Below, piece by piece: positions 1 to 10,537 of a stretch of DNA of 64,000 nt. The stretch comes from Allantophomopsis cytisporea (Eukaryota; Ascomycota; Leotiomycetes; Phacidiales; Phacidiaceae), in contig CP103029.1 of assembly GCA_024752435.1 (NCBI GenBank), forward strand, positions 1,736,001 to 1,800,000, given 5' to 3'. Position numbers and translations under genes: made by a program. The number at the start of each line of letters is the position of its first letter. Within the stretch, counting starts at the first letter, position 1. The notes beneath the pieces are model-generated. The model ran no database searches, was not told where the DNA came from, and saw nothing but the letters and a program-made list of their open reading frames with translations.

Positions 1-2065
1 ACTCAGTGCGTACGGTACTTCCAGTCATTACTCGTATAACTATCATATTTCTTGTCGACTCATCTCAAGACGAATCCACTACTCATCATCATCCACAAAG
101 TGAAATTGAGGAATGACAAGAAGTTTCTCATCAACTTTTGAATAAGAAGCTTGACTTCCGTCGATCACGAGCAAGGCGTGACAGGACTGGTGATGAATCA
201 TCGTCAGCCTCTCCAGTAGTACCATCCAAAGCTCTCGTCATATCAGCCCCAAGCTTAAACACCCGTATGCAAGAAGACGCATTCGGAGATATCACATACT
301 CTTGTGGTATTGACATCGAGTTTACCAGACTATCACAAACCCCAGTGCTCGTGTGCCCATACCCCCGTTCACTAATATTACTTCACGAACCTGGCAAGCA
401 CTTTTGGCCCATCAGCCACCTGCCCCCGGCCTCAAAAGCCCCTCACGTTCTCAGTCAGGCTCAAACTCACAGAAGCACATGAAGATTAATGTTCGAGAGT
501 GAGAGGGTGAAATTCACATGACCATTGGGTAATAAGCTCTTCATCACTGCAAGGTATTGGACCCTTTGGCCAGCTCCTGCATAACACGTCTCATCTGGTG
601 ATCTGCTCAGTATTGACCATTGAAATTATGCCGGAGTCGACCACAGGATATGAAGGCTGATGGATTGAGATCCTGTTTTGGTCTTGTATATGAAGATACA
701 GCCTTATACCCAAACGCTATAAGATGAATCCCATAATGGCATAGGACATAGAAGTGCAGCCTCAACGCATCTCATAAGAATGAGCCGCATATGTACAGGA
801 GCATCAGTCCTTCTCCTTAAAGTTTAACGATCATCAAGATTGCTGCTGACGATTGATTTCCTCATAACGCAATAACGGTTGTGAATAATTTCGCAAGCCA
901 TCAGCCTTGTCGAAGTTTTCCTCCGGGGTTTGTGGGGTCGTTGCAATTTCGGGATAGATCAGATCGCCTTCTACCCCACAAGAAGATGTCTCACGATGCT
1001 TTCAGGGCCTTTGCAAGCTCACGACAGTGCGCCACCACGGGCGGTGAATAGTGATTGACAAGAGTCTGACACAGCTGTGACGTAGAGACGGACATTTCGA
1101 TAAGAGAATTAGGTTCCGTCTGCCTGCATCTGAGTAAGTCTTTAAGTTGACGTGCGACAAAGTCAATAATCATCGCTTGATGGAGTCGTCTGGTGTGTGT
1201 GTGTGTGTGGATGTCAAATTGACGAGGGGGGGGAGTGAATAGATCTGGTTTATTTCGTGGGATTGAGATGCACATACAATACAGTTGGGATGAAGGATCA
1301 GCAACCCGTGCCACTGCTGACCTGGATAATCCTCTTGCTGGTGAGTTTGGCCCCTGAAGAATCCTTTGATATGAATAGAAAATAAAAATTGACTTTGCTG
1401 TTATGATACATTTCGCCAACATGCTACCTACCTCGATGTTGTGTAAGTACGATGTGAGCCTGAGCCGTCCTTTTATCCTCGGCGGTTCCTTTCCAATAAT
1501 GTGCCGAGGTGTGCATACTTTATGCATCTCAAAATTCAGGGTCTTTCTGGCGCCCTATCATAGGGCGTTGCATATTTTCGTGTTGATCTCTATGTCCGGA
1601 GCTGCTTGAAACACCAGTTCGCGATCCTATTATCGTAGACCAACGAGTCCTGTTCTTGCTAGTTCTCAGGCAAGAACAAGAATGAAAGCACGTGTGGTCC
1701 ACAGTTTAAGTACTTGTGGATGAGAGCAGCGAGTCACCTGTATAGCTGTTTAGTGAATATGGAAACGTTTTCTCCAACCAGAATAATGCAACCGGCAGAC
1801 TTGTTAGCGATGTTTTTCAACTGTGAGAGGGTTACTTAAGTAGACACAGATGATAATACGGTGAATATGTGGGAAGCTGGAGGATTATGGATTACACTCC
1901 TTATTTCAGCAACAGCTCATTATCCAACGTGTTCCTACGAAGTATAGTAGTAGTTCTTCGTTTGTATCCAACTCCGCTTCAGAATTCCGGAGTATGAAAA
2001 CTTGGCCGCCTGTGGCTGTGGTGGAGTGTATTCTCACAGAATCCTACCCAGCTCATCCGGGCAAG
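1..2065. other. Gene-poor left end
   Basis: No coding region can be supported here. The longest open frame (minus strand, 991-1527, 178 codons) runs through a (GT)n microsatellite and shows no recognisable domain. A plus-strand frame at 138-482 begins at a non-ATG codon and has no family signature. The window may begin inside the 3' flank of a gene whose body lies to the left. Confidence 0.5.
1193..1208. repeat. (GT)n microsatellite
   Basis: An uninterrupted GT dinucleotide run of eight units lies in non-coding sequence. Confidence 0.9.
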
Positions 2066-2640
2066 TTATCCGTTATCCGAATTGGTATCCAAGAGTCTGG
2101 GAGCTTTGGAAGTCAGCGTCGTATCTGACTGAAGTGGATCATCAAGGTCCCAAGGGCCCCGGGTCGTGAACGCCAGCAGCTCAAATACGGCAGGTGGAAG
2201 GTCCGTAAGTATGGATACAGATCTATGGATAGCACGGAATTCAGCACGGCACAAACACATTGATTCTGTGTCGAGATCCTCGAGTATTTTCCCCACTTTC
2301 CTTGAGCTTGAGATCTAACGAGGGAGAAAAGCGAAGAGGACGCATCGGACAGGATACTTCTCCGTCTTCACTATGAGAGAAGCGAGCGACGCTGATGGCG
2401 GGGATAGTACCTTTGGGTTTTGCTTATTGGTGTGAAGGCGGTCTCGCAGCATTTATCGCTCTTGGATGAAGGCATCTTCCACCAATGAGAGCTGAGGGTC
2501 TTCGGCAACTTCGTATGTACTTCGGCGGAAGATGTATGCATACGAAAGGCAGAGCTCCAAGAGTGGAATAGTAGTGTATTGTAGCACAAGTCTACCGGTA
2601 GCGGGTGAACAATGGAACGAATGGACATAGTCTCGCGTCT
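2066..2640 (-). pseudogene. Possible decayed coding region with an in-frame TAA
   Basis: On the minus strand one continuous coding-like reading runs from about 2640 down to 2358. It is interrupted only by a TAA at 2455-2453, between the readings IQER and MLRDRL. It then joins, through a plausible 57-nt intron (donor GTATCC at 2357, acceptor AAG ending at 2301), to a second frame at 2300-2066 that ends in TGA/TAA-rich sequence. The composition (hydrophobic LVLQYTTIPLLELCLSY, then charged helices) looks like real protein, but I recognise no family. The stop could be a CAA-to-TAA change. A start codon and upstream exons were not found. Alternatives are a functional gene with another intron pattern, or chance openness. 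Confidence 0.35.
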
Positions 2641-2649
2641 GAGTAAGGA

Positions 2650-3840
2650 CACGACTTACTTGGTGCTATTTACTCGCTCCGTTTGTTAGTCTTGGTGTTT
2701 TGTTTCCATTCGCGCCATTCAGCGTTGACAGATGAAGTGATTGTCGTGAATCTTGTGTGGATAAGCGCATTCAGCGTCCCACATTTGTGGTGGCTAGATA
2801 GAGTGATGGAGTAGATCCTTAATAGTGGAGGTGTAAATAACCCCGTAAAGAAAGTCGAGAGAAAAAAGTGCCACGCTCGGCGACCCAGACTCTCTCAGGA
2901 GATCGATCCCATTACTTACTGTATTGCACCATTGTTGTTCTCTCATCGCAAGTATCTTTCTTTCCTCTCTTTCTTCTTTCCTTGACCTTTCACTAACTTT
3001 ATCGTTATCTTTCCAATTCTACCTCTGCCTCTACTTCTCTATCATCATCGTCGTTATCTCGTTGTTGATCAATTTCCCTGCGCCTGATCAGCTTCACCTG
3101 TCTTGCATATTGCGCGTGATAGATGCATGTGTTTATTGGGTTGATTCGTGACCGGAGACCCTTCAGACACAGCACAGACACTGCGGCGCGGGGCACTTCT
3201 TATCCCTCTTATCTGTTATCGCCGGTGGTGGATGTCGAAATAAATCGGTGGCACAAGCACACAAGACCCAGACCATAGTCTCAAGACCATCAAGTCCTTT
3301 CTGAGACACTTACCCTCACGTTCCTTCGACAACAAAGTACTCTCATTTCCATCAAGACATACCGATATCTCAGTAAGTCCAAAGAACATTGATTCCTCAT
3401 TTTATAGCCCCCAAAAGGGCGGTGTCATTGCTGGGTCTAATGAAATAGCCTTCTTTAGCCAGTCATTATTTACCTAAACCACACCTCCCACCATCATCCA
3501 TCTACCTATTCATCCATCGACCCGACGAATAAGATATTACCGCATTATTCACAACGACAACAGAGTCCTAGCAATCTTGCTGAACATTGCTCGAAACAAA
3601 AGTACGGCCTTGAATTCCATTTGACTTACATCATTGTCATATTTTGGACTCGTCGCATGAATATTCATCAGCACGCGCATCGTGACAATCGTTGTGGCTC
3701 GCTCACTATTGGGCGCTGGGGGACCAGAAGAACCCCGCATCAATCAGAACATCACTCGATTTTCTAGCCCAGTTCAATCCTTCCTCTTTCTGCCAATATT
3801 TATATCTACGCACAAAACCATTGCCTGAAAGACCATCAAA
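2650..3840. other. Upstream region and probable 5' leader of the F-box gene
   Basis: No gene is seen. The stretch 2930-3060 is strongly CT-rich on the plus strand, which is common in fungal promoters and leaders. A GTAAGT at 3372 followed by a TTTAG at about 3459 could mark an intron in the 5' untranslated region. That is inference only. Confidence 0.4.
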
Positions 3841-5991
3841 ATGGCTTCTCCGGCATCTTCCTCCATCTACGAAACACCCCGAGCTTCTTCGCCGGTCGAA
3901 CATTCAGAAGCTATAAATATCGAAACGCAACCGAAGCTGAAGGGCCGACAACGTCTCATTCAAGGACTCCAGCGCATATCATCGTCACCTTCTCTCCAAC
4001 AAATAGGTAGGAGAAGAGCAACCAGCAACCCATTCAGTGGACGAAGTAATCTGTCTTCGGCCAGTCTTGCGTCTCCTGCCAATTCGCCATTCAACCCCAA
4101 TTATGGAGCTTCTATGTCTTCACAGTCCTCCTCAGCAGGTTACTCTACTGCGCCGACTTCCGTCCCAAGTACACCAGGCGGAGATTCGTCATTTTCTGAC
4201 AGCCTACGAAGTCGCCTGGCCATGAGAAAACTTGATCGTGGTATTTTACCGCCTGGTCTCTCTTCACTGAAAACTACACCGTTACAATGCGATATTCGCC
4301 CAGCCTCGAGAGCTGGGACAAACACACCCCTTAGCTCTCACGCCGAAATCCCCGAAATTGTTGAAGATTACTTCTCTAGGCCAGTTGTCAAGTCCAAGCC
4401 GCAGGAAAACTTTGACTTTTGGGGCCGAATGCCCCATGAAATCAAATTGTCAATTTTTAGTCACTTGAAGCCAAAGGAGCTTGTCAAAGTATCAATTGTC
4501 AATAAATTGTTCCATCAGATCTGCTTTGATGGGCAGTTATGGACTTCCTTCGATGCAACAGAATTCTACACAGACATTCCAGCTGACTCCTTGGCAAAGA
4601 TCATTGTGGCAGCGGGACCATTCGTGAAAGATCTGAACCTGAGGGGATGTGTACAGATGGAGCACTTCAAGCGTGCCGAAGTCATTGTGAAAGCGTGTAA
4701 GAATTTGATCAATGCAACTTTGGAGGGATGCAGGAATTTTCAGAGATCAACTCTGCACCATCTCTTGACGACCAACGAAAGATTGGCACACCTGAACCTC
4801 ACGGGACTTACAGCTGTCAACAACGGTACTTGTAAGATCATTTCCAGATCTTGTCCACAGCTCGAGGTTTTCAATGTATCTTGGTGTACACATATGGACA
4901 CCAGAGGACTACGTATGGTCATAAACGGCTGCCCAAGACTTCGTGATCTCCGCGCTGGCGAAGTCAGGGGCTTCAGCGACCTAGAAATTGCCAATGATCT
5001 ATTTAAGACCAACAACCTTGAACGATTAGTCCTCAGTGGTTGTTCGGATCTCGACGATCGAGCACTTCAAACGATGGTTCACGGCATTGACCCTGAATTC
5101 GACATCCTGGAAGACCGCCCTATTGTCCCAGCTCGCCGTCTCCGCCACCTCGACCTCAGCCGCTGCGCGCGTCTCACAAATGCAGGTATCAAAGCTCTTG
5201 CATGGAACGTTCCCGAACTTGAGGGCCTTGCACTCTCAGGCTGCTCCGCTGTAGAGGACTCCTCGCTGGGCAAAGTCATCGCCACAACACCCCGCCTTAC
5301 ACATCTCGATCTCGAAGAACTCTCTGAGCTCAGTAACACCTTCCTTGCTGAGCATGTTGCCAAGGCGCCCTGCGCTGCCCAGCTCCAGCACCTCTCCATA
5401 AGTTATTGCGAGTCCTTGGGTGATACAGGCATGCTTCCTGTCCTGCGTGCCTGCACTGGCCTCCGCTTACTGGACATGGATAATACACGCATCTCTGACC
5501 TCGTGCTCGCAGAGGCCGTCTCAATGGTTCAATCCCGCTCTATGCCCAACACCTCCTCATCTCCTGCATCTCTCACAGCCCCAAAAGTCTCCCTGCACAT
5601 GGTCATCTACGATTGCCCAAACATAACTTGGACAGGCATTCGCGAGATCCTTTCCCGCAATTCGGAGATCAAAAAGTCCTCTGGCCCAACAGGCATCATC
5701 ACCCGTACCTTCCCATCTAGAGTGATATCTCTCAAGTGCTTTTACGGCTGGCAACCCACCGTCGATGAGCACATGAAACGTGTTCTACGCGGCGACCTTG
5801 CAGCTGCTGGCCGACTGGATAGGAAGTGGATGGAGTATATGATTCTCAATGAGGAGGCAGGTGCTGGAGGTGCGGGAAGTAGGAGGCGTAGAAGAAGGGC
5901 TAGAGAGGCGGCGGCATTGCATGCTGATGAGGAAGGGACGGACACACCGAGACGGAGGAGGGCAAGAAGCGGGGGTTGTATGGTTATGTGA
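3841..5991 (+). CDS. F-box / leucine-rich-repeat protein with C-terminal CaaX box
   Basis: A 716-residue protein from an intron-free frame; the ATG sits in a good context (AAAATGGC). Residues 1-180 are Ser/Pro-rich and probably disordered. An F-box lies at about 191-238 (FDFWGRMPHEIKLSIFSHL). From about 250 to 620 there are leucine-rich repeats of the cysteine-containing type (for example LNLRGC, LVLSGC, LDLSRC, LALSGC). F-box/LRR proteins act as substrate receptors of SCF (Skp1-cullin-F-box) ubiquitin ligases, with the LRRs binding targets. The tail (about 668-716) is strongly basic (RRRRRR, PRRRRARS) and ends in CMVM-stop, a textbook CaaX prenylation signal. This would place the protein on a membrane, as in mammalian FBXL2. 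The assignment to the F-box/LRR class is secure; the exact orthologue (Grr1- or Pof2-like) and the substrates are unknown. Confidence 0.92.
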   Translation: MASPASSSIYETPRASSPVEHSEAINIETQPKLKGRQRLIQGLQRISSSPSLQQIGRRRATSNPFSGRSNLSSASLASPANSPFNPNYGASMSSQSSSAGYSTAPTSVPSTPGGDSSFSDSLRSRLAMRKLDRGILPPGLSSLKTTPLQCDIRPASRAGTNTPLSSHAEIPEIVEDYFSRPVVKSKPQENFDFWGRMPHEIKLSIFSHLKPKELVKVSIVNKLFHQICFDGQLWTSFDATEFYTDIPADSLAKIIVAAGPFVKDLNLRGCVQMEHFKRAEVIVKACKNLINATLEGCRNFQRSTLHHLLTTNERLAHLNLTGLTAVNNGTCKIISRSCPQLEVFNVSWCTHMDTRGLRMVINGCPRLRDLRAGEVRGFSDLEIANDLFKTNNLERLVLSGCSDLDDRALQTMVHGIDPEFDILEDRPIVPARRLRHLDLSRCARLTNAGIKALAWNVPELEGLALSGCSAVEDSSLGKVIATTPRLTHLDLEELSELSNTFLAEHVAKAPCAAQLQHLSISYCESLGDTGMLPVLRACTGLRLLDMDNTRISDLVLAEAVSMVQSRSMPNTSSSPASLTAPKVSLHMVIYDCPNITWTGIREILSRNSEIKKSSGPTGIITRTFPSRVISLKCFYGWQPTVDEHMKRVLRGDLAAAGRLDRKWMEYMILNEEAGAGGAGSRRRRRRAREAAALHADEEGTDTPRRRRARSGGCMVM

Positions 5992-7283
5992 GTTGTTTAT
6001 TGATGTTGCTTGGAAGCGTATGTGATTAAATTGGTAGATGTTTAGCGGGGCATTCATTTTGGAGTCGATTTGGGGTTTTTGGTTTTGGTACGGGGAGTTA
6101 GGCGTGCGCACGCATGTGAATGGACATTGTGAAGAACAGTTCTTGGCTACTAGTTATCTTGGGCTCTGAACATGATCACCACTTACTTATAGACGAATCA
6201 TTGCAATATATTCTCTTATGATTGTACCTTTGCTTTATTGATACACGGGTCTCCCTCTATGAGCCTGCTCTGAAATTTATATCGAGGTATCTGACTCCTA
6301 ACCTTATGCATGACATTCACTTGTACCTCAGCAGCTTTTGGAAATAACAACCTTTGCACGATATGGATATGCTCAGGAGCGCATACGTTATCAAGGCCTT
6401 ATCTTTACACTCACTATACTAAGCATCAGGAATATTGAGGTCTCCTTTATATCTGCTGCCTTTGCTAGTATAAAAGCAAAACAGGTACTACTCAGCGACC
6501 ACCATCTAAACCCGAACTTCCAAGTATGTTATCTGCGTGCTTTGAGTTTGCAAGTTTTACATTTAGTCCCGTAGGAAGAATACATACAGATGACAGTAAG
6601 ATTAATGGTAATGGCAGAGAAATTGCAACGAGAAGTAGAATATTGGGAATGGAACGTGTGGAGTAACAAGTGTTGTTGCCATGCCTTGCACCGGCTACCA
6701 GTACATTAATCCGAAATATGCGAGTTACGAAGACGGAGTTGACTTCACCTAAGAGCGCCTTATATACATTTTCCTCCTCTTCTTATGCCTCCAAGCCTGG
6801 GGTTTCAAGTGTTTTCACTTTCCATGAGGTGATGTTAACAACTTGCTTTTACAAGTAAGCCGGTGACTTCCATGTGCTATGATATTTGCAGGATGTGATA
6901 TTTCACATCTCCTTAGAGGATGGAAAGTGATTTACGGCAGCTTCTGTGGAGGCTTTCCGCAGAAAATCACAACTGGCTTCCTTTCAGAAAATGGTGGTTA
7001 TCAATGTAAATATAGATGTGGATTCTATAAAACCGTATGTCACCGATTTGGTATAGTTTTCTTCAAAACTATTTATGGGATGTCCATTGCTTCAGTCGAT
7101 GCAAATAGGTTCCAGTTCTTATACAGACCACGACTTGAGCACGATATGTGATAGGCATCCTTCGAGTGCTGGAGATTTCTCACTTTCCTGGGTGAGCAGC
7201 TAAGAGTACCATATTCCTTTACTCATATAGTGATAGGTATCTCGGATATACTATATAAACCAGAACAAGCAGAAACCCGATAA
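5992..7283. other. Intergenic, no gene recognised
   Basis: Only short frames without family features occur. The first part is presumably the 3' untranslated region of the F-box gene. Confidence 0.5.
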
Positions 7284-7515
7284 GTCTCCTTGGCCTAGTG
7301 GAATAGGTCGGGCCTTGCAAATTCGTGAATTTCGTGAAATCGCGGAGTCCAGGGTTCGACTCTCCATGGTCATATAGCTGGGTCGATATCTTCGCCTGTC
7401 TAGGCCAAGGACTACTGTGAAATCAGTAAAATCCCCAAAGGGATTTTCTGGTACAGCCGGCGAGGCGTGCCCCGTCTGTATTCTTTTTGCAGTTTTCCCT
7501 TCTTGCTGTTGTTAT
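7284..7515 (+). mobile_element. tRNA-derived SINE-like element, copy 1
   Basis: A pol III-type box A (TGGCCTAGTGG, 7291-7301) is followed 62 nt later by a box B (GGTTCGACTC, 7353-7362), but the segment cannot be folded into a full tRNA because no acceptor or anticodon stem pairs. Downstream are a perfect 8-bp hairpin (AAAATCCC 7428-7435 / GGGATTTT 7440-7447), the string TTTTCTGGT (7444-7452) and GTATTCTTTTTGCA (7478-7491). The same ordered landmarks recur at 42055-42253. A tRNA-like head plus an unrelated body is the structure of SINEs. Ends are approximate, and no target-site duplication was identified. A degenerate tRNA pseudogene is the alternative. Confidence 0.55.
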
Positions 7516-7916
7516 AAACAGGTTGGGTGATACTTTTTTGCCGACGAGATTCACCAAAACAATCACATCACGTTCAAAAATAGATTAGTACTCTGGATAC
7601 CGTGGTCCAAAATTGGAGGGAGTAAAAGATGTGCCCAACTACACACATCAAATTCAGATTGAAGAGTCATAGCATCGATGACTCGAACTGCCCCGGATTA
7701 ATCAACGACATGAATGCCTAACAAAATTGTAAGCGAGCCTCATCTACATCATGACTTCTAGCTTCTTCAATGTCAATGTTCAAATCTACCAGGCGCCCCG
7801 CTCTTCTTTTCGATAAAATTGGGTTTGCAATTCTTCAAAGGCCCAGTCCTATAAAAAGGATACAGCAAAGATACAAAGAAAATTGCAACAACAAACTTTT
7901 CCTTTCTATCGCCAAT
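7516..7916. other. Upstream region of tpt1
   Basis: No gene is seen. An in-frame ATG at 7770 upstream of the chosen tpt1 start would add 49 residues, some of them basic. The segment more probably belongs to the leader. Confidence 0.4.
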
Positions 7917-9037
7917 ATGGCTGAACACACAGTATCCAGCGAGTCTATACCAACATTCAAACAAGATCCCATCCCAACCTCAGAAATGGATGAGCTCTCT
8001 GTGCAAGATCTCAAGAAGGAAGCAGGGAAGGGGAAGAGGGGTGGACGATCTGGGAGGGGTGGCAGGTCTGATGGACCAGCGGACAGAGAAGTCACGATCT
8101 CAAAAGCGCTCTCAAAGATCCTGAGACATGGTGCCGAAAAGGAGGGATTAGTTCTCGATGGAGAAGGCTTTGCAAACGTAGAGGAACTGGTAAGTTTTCT
8201 AGACTCCCTTCCGCAGGCATGTAGTGCACACGATGGAATTAGGTCACGTGTCTCCAACAGGTATCCTCACACAAGTGTACTGACAGACTCCAGCTCAAGT
8301 GGAACAGGCTGAAATCTCTAAAAGTCACTTTCCCGGAAATTCGAACGGTTGTAGCGGATAATGCCAAGCAACGTTTCTCCCTCAAGGCTAGAACCGATCT
8401 CCCACATATTGCCTCGCAAGATACGCCTGGCGACTGGCTCATCCGTGCAAACCAAGGGCACTCTATAGTCTTGGATTCTGCGGCTCTCCTTAAACCAATC
8501 ACCCTTGAAGCTAACAATGTGCCAGAGGTAGTCGTGCACGGAACCTACTACGGCAACTACCAAAGCATCGTGGACAGCGGCGGCCTGAAGAAGATGGGGC
8601 GAAACCACGTGCATTTCTCCACAGGCCTGCCGGAGGATAAACAGGGTGTTATCAGTGGGATGCGCAGCGATGCTGAGATCTTGATTTATGTGGATATCAG
8701 AGCTAGCTTGGAGCAAGGAAGCGGCCTGACTTGGTGGCTGAGTGATAATGGTGTTGTACTTACAGAAGGCGATGCCGAGGGTGCTGTGGCTACGAAGTGG
8801 TGGAAGAAGGTTGTGGGTAGGAGACAGGATGTTGGTACGCTGTGGGAGGATGGTAAGATGGTTGCGGAGCTGCCGCAGAGCGTGAGGGGGCGTAAGCCGC
8901 CTAGTGGCAAGGGACCTAAAGGGAAGAGAGAGGGCGAGAAGAATAAGGGGCAAGGTGGGAAGGGGAAGGGTGCTGGTCGAATGAAAGAGTTAGATGCTCT
9001 TGGTGGTAGAGAAGGGCTAGATAGTGAGGGTGCTTGA
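7917..9037 (+). CDS. TPT1: tRNA 2'-phosphotransferase (Tpt1/KptA family)
   Basis: Exons 7917-8189 and 8294-9037 encode 338 residues. The intron (104 nt, GTAAGT...CCAG) was placed so that VEEL joins LKWNRLKSLKVT, matching the conserved KELLxxNRLK spacing of yeast Tpt1; other in-phase acceptors (8260, 8275) fit the family worse. Tpt1 removes the splice-junction 2'-phosphate from ligated tRNAs, transferring it to NAD+. Visible signature residues are LRH (R70, H71), RANQGHS (R142-H147), HGTYYGNY (about 173-180) and KMGRNHVHFS (R194), consistent with the Arg-His-Arg-Arg active site. A GR-rich N-terminal patch (residues 38-52) and a Lys/Gly-rich C-terminal tail (about 275-325) are extra to the bacterial enzyme and probably bind RNA. 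I chose ATG 7917 over 7770 because the upstream extension looks unlike the family and 7917 has a good context. Confidence 0.9.
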
Positions 9038-9513
9038 AGTGTCAGGTCATCAAAATTGTATCTCAAGAAAAATAGTAGAAAAAAGAAAAGGCATAATTTT
9101 CTTAAGCCGGTCTCGCACTCTGAACTACTCAATGGGCGTATGAGAAAATCTCGATATGCTTACAGGTAAGTCAAGTAAACGTTTGGAATTGAACAAGAAA
9201 ACACACTTAACGTTCCGATTGAAGTCCTTAGTTTTAGAAACTGGCTCCTTGACTATCGCCGGGCTCACTTTCAATATCGAACCAATAGTCAATACCATTT
9301 AGCAGTCGTTACCTAATATACATAGTAATGTATGTCCCTAAAGTGAAACGTTGATGGAAGAAGGACACAAACTTCTTGTTGAGTAGTAAGTCAACATCCT
9401 TCAAGAATAAAGGATATCTTGAATGACATACTTCTTTGATACCCCTTACTGATTCAATTCTAAGGAACTAAGGTGGTTTATAGCAAAGCTTACCAGGACT
9501 CCTAGAAATCAAA
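9038..9513. other. Intergenic between tpt1 and a tRNA gene
   Basis: Nothing is recognised apart from the presumed tpt1 3' untranslated region. Confidence 0.5.
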
Positions 9514-9660
9514 GGGCGAGTAGTCTAATGGTAAGATACTGGCATACAGTTACGGAATTGAAATCTCATATCCATCTTCATCCTTGTGATTGTTGATGGC
9601 TCTGGAATCAAGTGCCTACCGTCATAGTCAGAGATCTGAGTTCGATTCTCAGCTCGTCCA
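9514..9660 (+). tRNA. Intron-containing tRNA gene, anticodon uncertain (ACA by canonical placement)
   Basis: The acceptor stem GGGCGAG (9514-9520) pairs with CTCGTCC (9653-9659), with one G-U pair; A9660 is the discriminator. The D-arm is GTCT/AGAT (9523-9526, 9534-9537) with loop AATGGTA. The T-arm is CTGAG-TTCGATT-CTCAG. The anticodon stem is CTGGC (9539-9543) with GTCAG (9627-9631). With an intron after position 37 (9550-9625, 76 nt) the loop reads ATACAG...A, giving anticodon ACA, which would read the Cys codon UGU. This is unusual: cysteine tRNAs normally have GCA and U73, and here the discriminator is A. The fold is convincing; the identity is not. A TTTTT follows at 9666. Confidence 0.75.
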
Positions 9661-9665
9661 ATTTC

Positions 9666-9670
9666 TTTTT
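9666..9670 (+). terminator. Pol III T-run terminator
   Basis: Five T residues lie six bases after the tRNA 3' end, with a further T-run (TTTTTT) just beyond. Confidence 0.7.
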
Positions 9671-10537
9671 GTATTTTTTGCTTCCTTCATTTTTGCTTAT
9701 GGTATTATGAGAGAGAGGCATTCCGTTGCCCCTCTATAGTCGCAGTCTACAGAGTGTCGAAATGATGAACTAAAAGGGCTGTACGGATAGGAGTGTTTAT
9801 ACATCTAGCATGTCGGAAATATAGTCTGATCTGAACGCTCTCTTTCATTTAAAGTAAGGGTTTTCTCCATATGTTTAACACTAAGGTAGTCAACTTGATA
9901 ACTAAATAATATAACAAATGGTGCTGTAGCTTCTTTGATAGTAAAATTATAGACTCCTTTTTCCCTTTGAACATCTTCAGATGTCTAACATAGTAAGGGT
10001 TTGCTTCAGCTACCTCACAATTGGCCCCGGTCTTTCTTTAAAGCCATTCTATTCTCCAGAGAAGCTGTTATCACGATATTAAATACCTGAACAAGGTAGT
10101 CTTAAGTAAATAGCACAGAGTCCGCAACATAGTGCTGTAGACAGGAGTAGCTTTGTTAGCGTGATATGGTTTTCAATTTATACGAAACCTCCTTCTTGGT
10201 AAAGAATTTATTCCAGAGTATACATGGTGATGAAAAATTCATTCGTACTATGTTTGGTATTAGGCGTTGAAGTCATCAATTGTGTCGTGCCAATCATCTC
10301 GTTGTCATTATTTAATAATTTTGGGAGAGACTAATTGTTTCTGAGGTTGGCTTCCGAGTTGTAGATCCAACATTCTTAAGAACCTCTTACGAATGACAGA
10401 AGAAGTTCCAGGATAGTGCCAGGCATTTGCTTCCATGCCGTCAAGTAAGCAAGACAAGCAAAACTGTACACATATAGAATCACAAGTATCATTATCAAAG
10501 ATTTTCAAGAACAACGAGACTCTGATTCCTACATACT
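9671..10537. other. Intergenic, downstream flank of drs1
   Basis: No gene is seen. The right part is presumably the 3' untranslated region of the minus-strand helicase gene. Confidence 0.5.

Noticed and set aside
138..482. 114-codon plus-strand frame at the left edge
   Set aside because: It starts at a non-ATG codon, has no family motif and no splice-consistent partner.
991..1527. 178-codon minus-strand open frame
   Set aside because: It runs through a GT microsatellite (reading HTHTHT), has no domain and unusual composition; probably chance openness.
7284..7400. Functional tRNA gene
   Set aside because: Box A and box B are good but no acceptor or anticodon stem can be formed with or without an intron; the SINE-like reading explains more.
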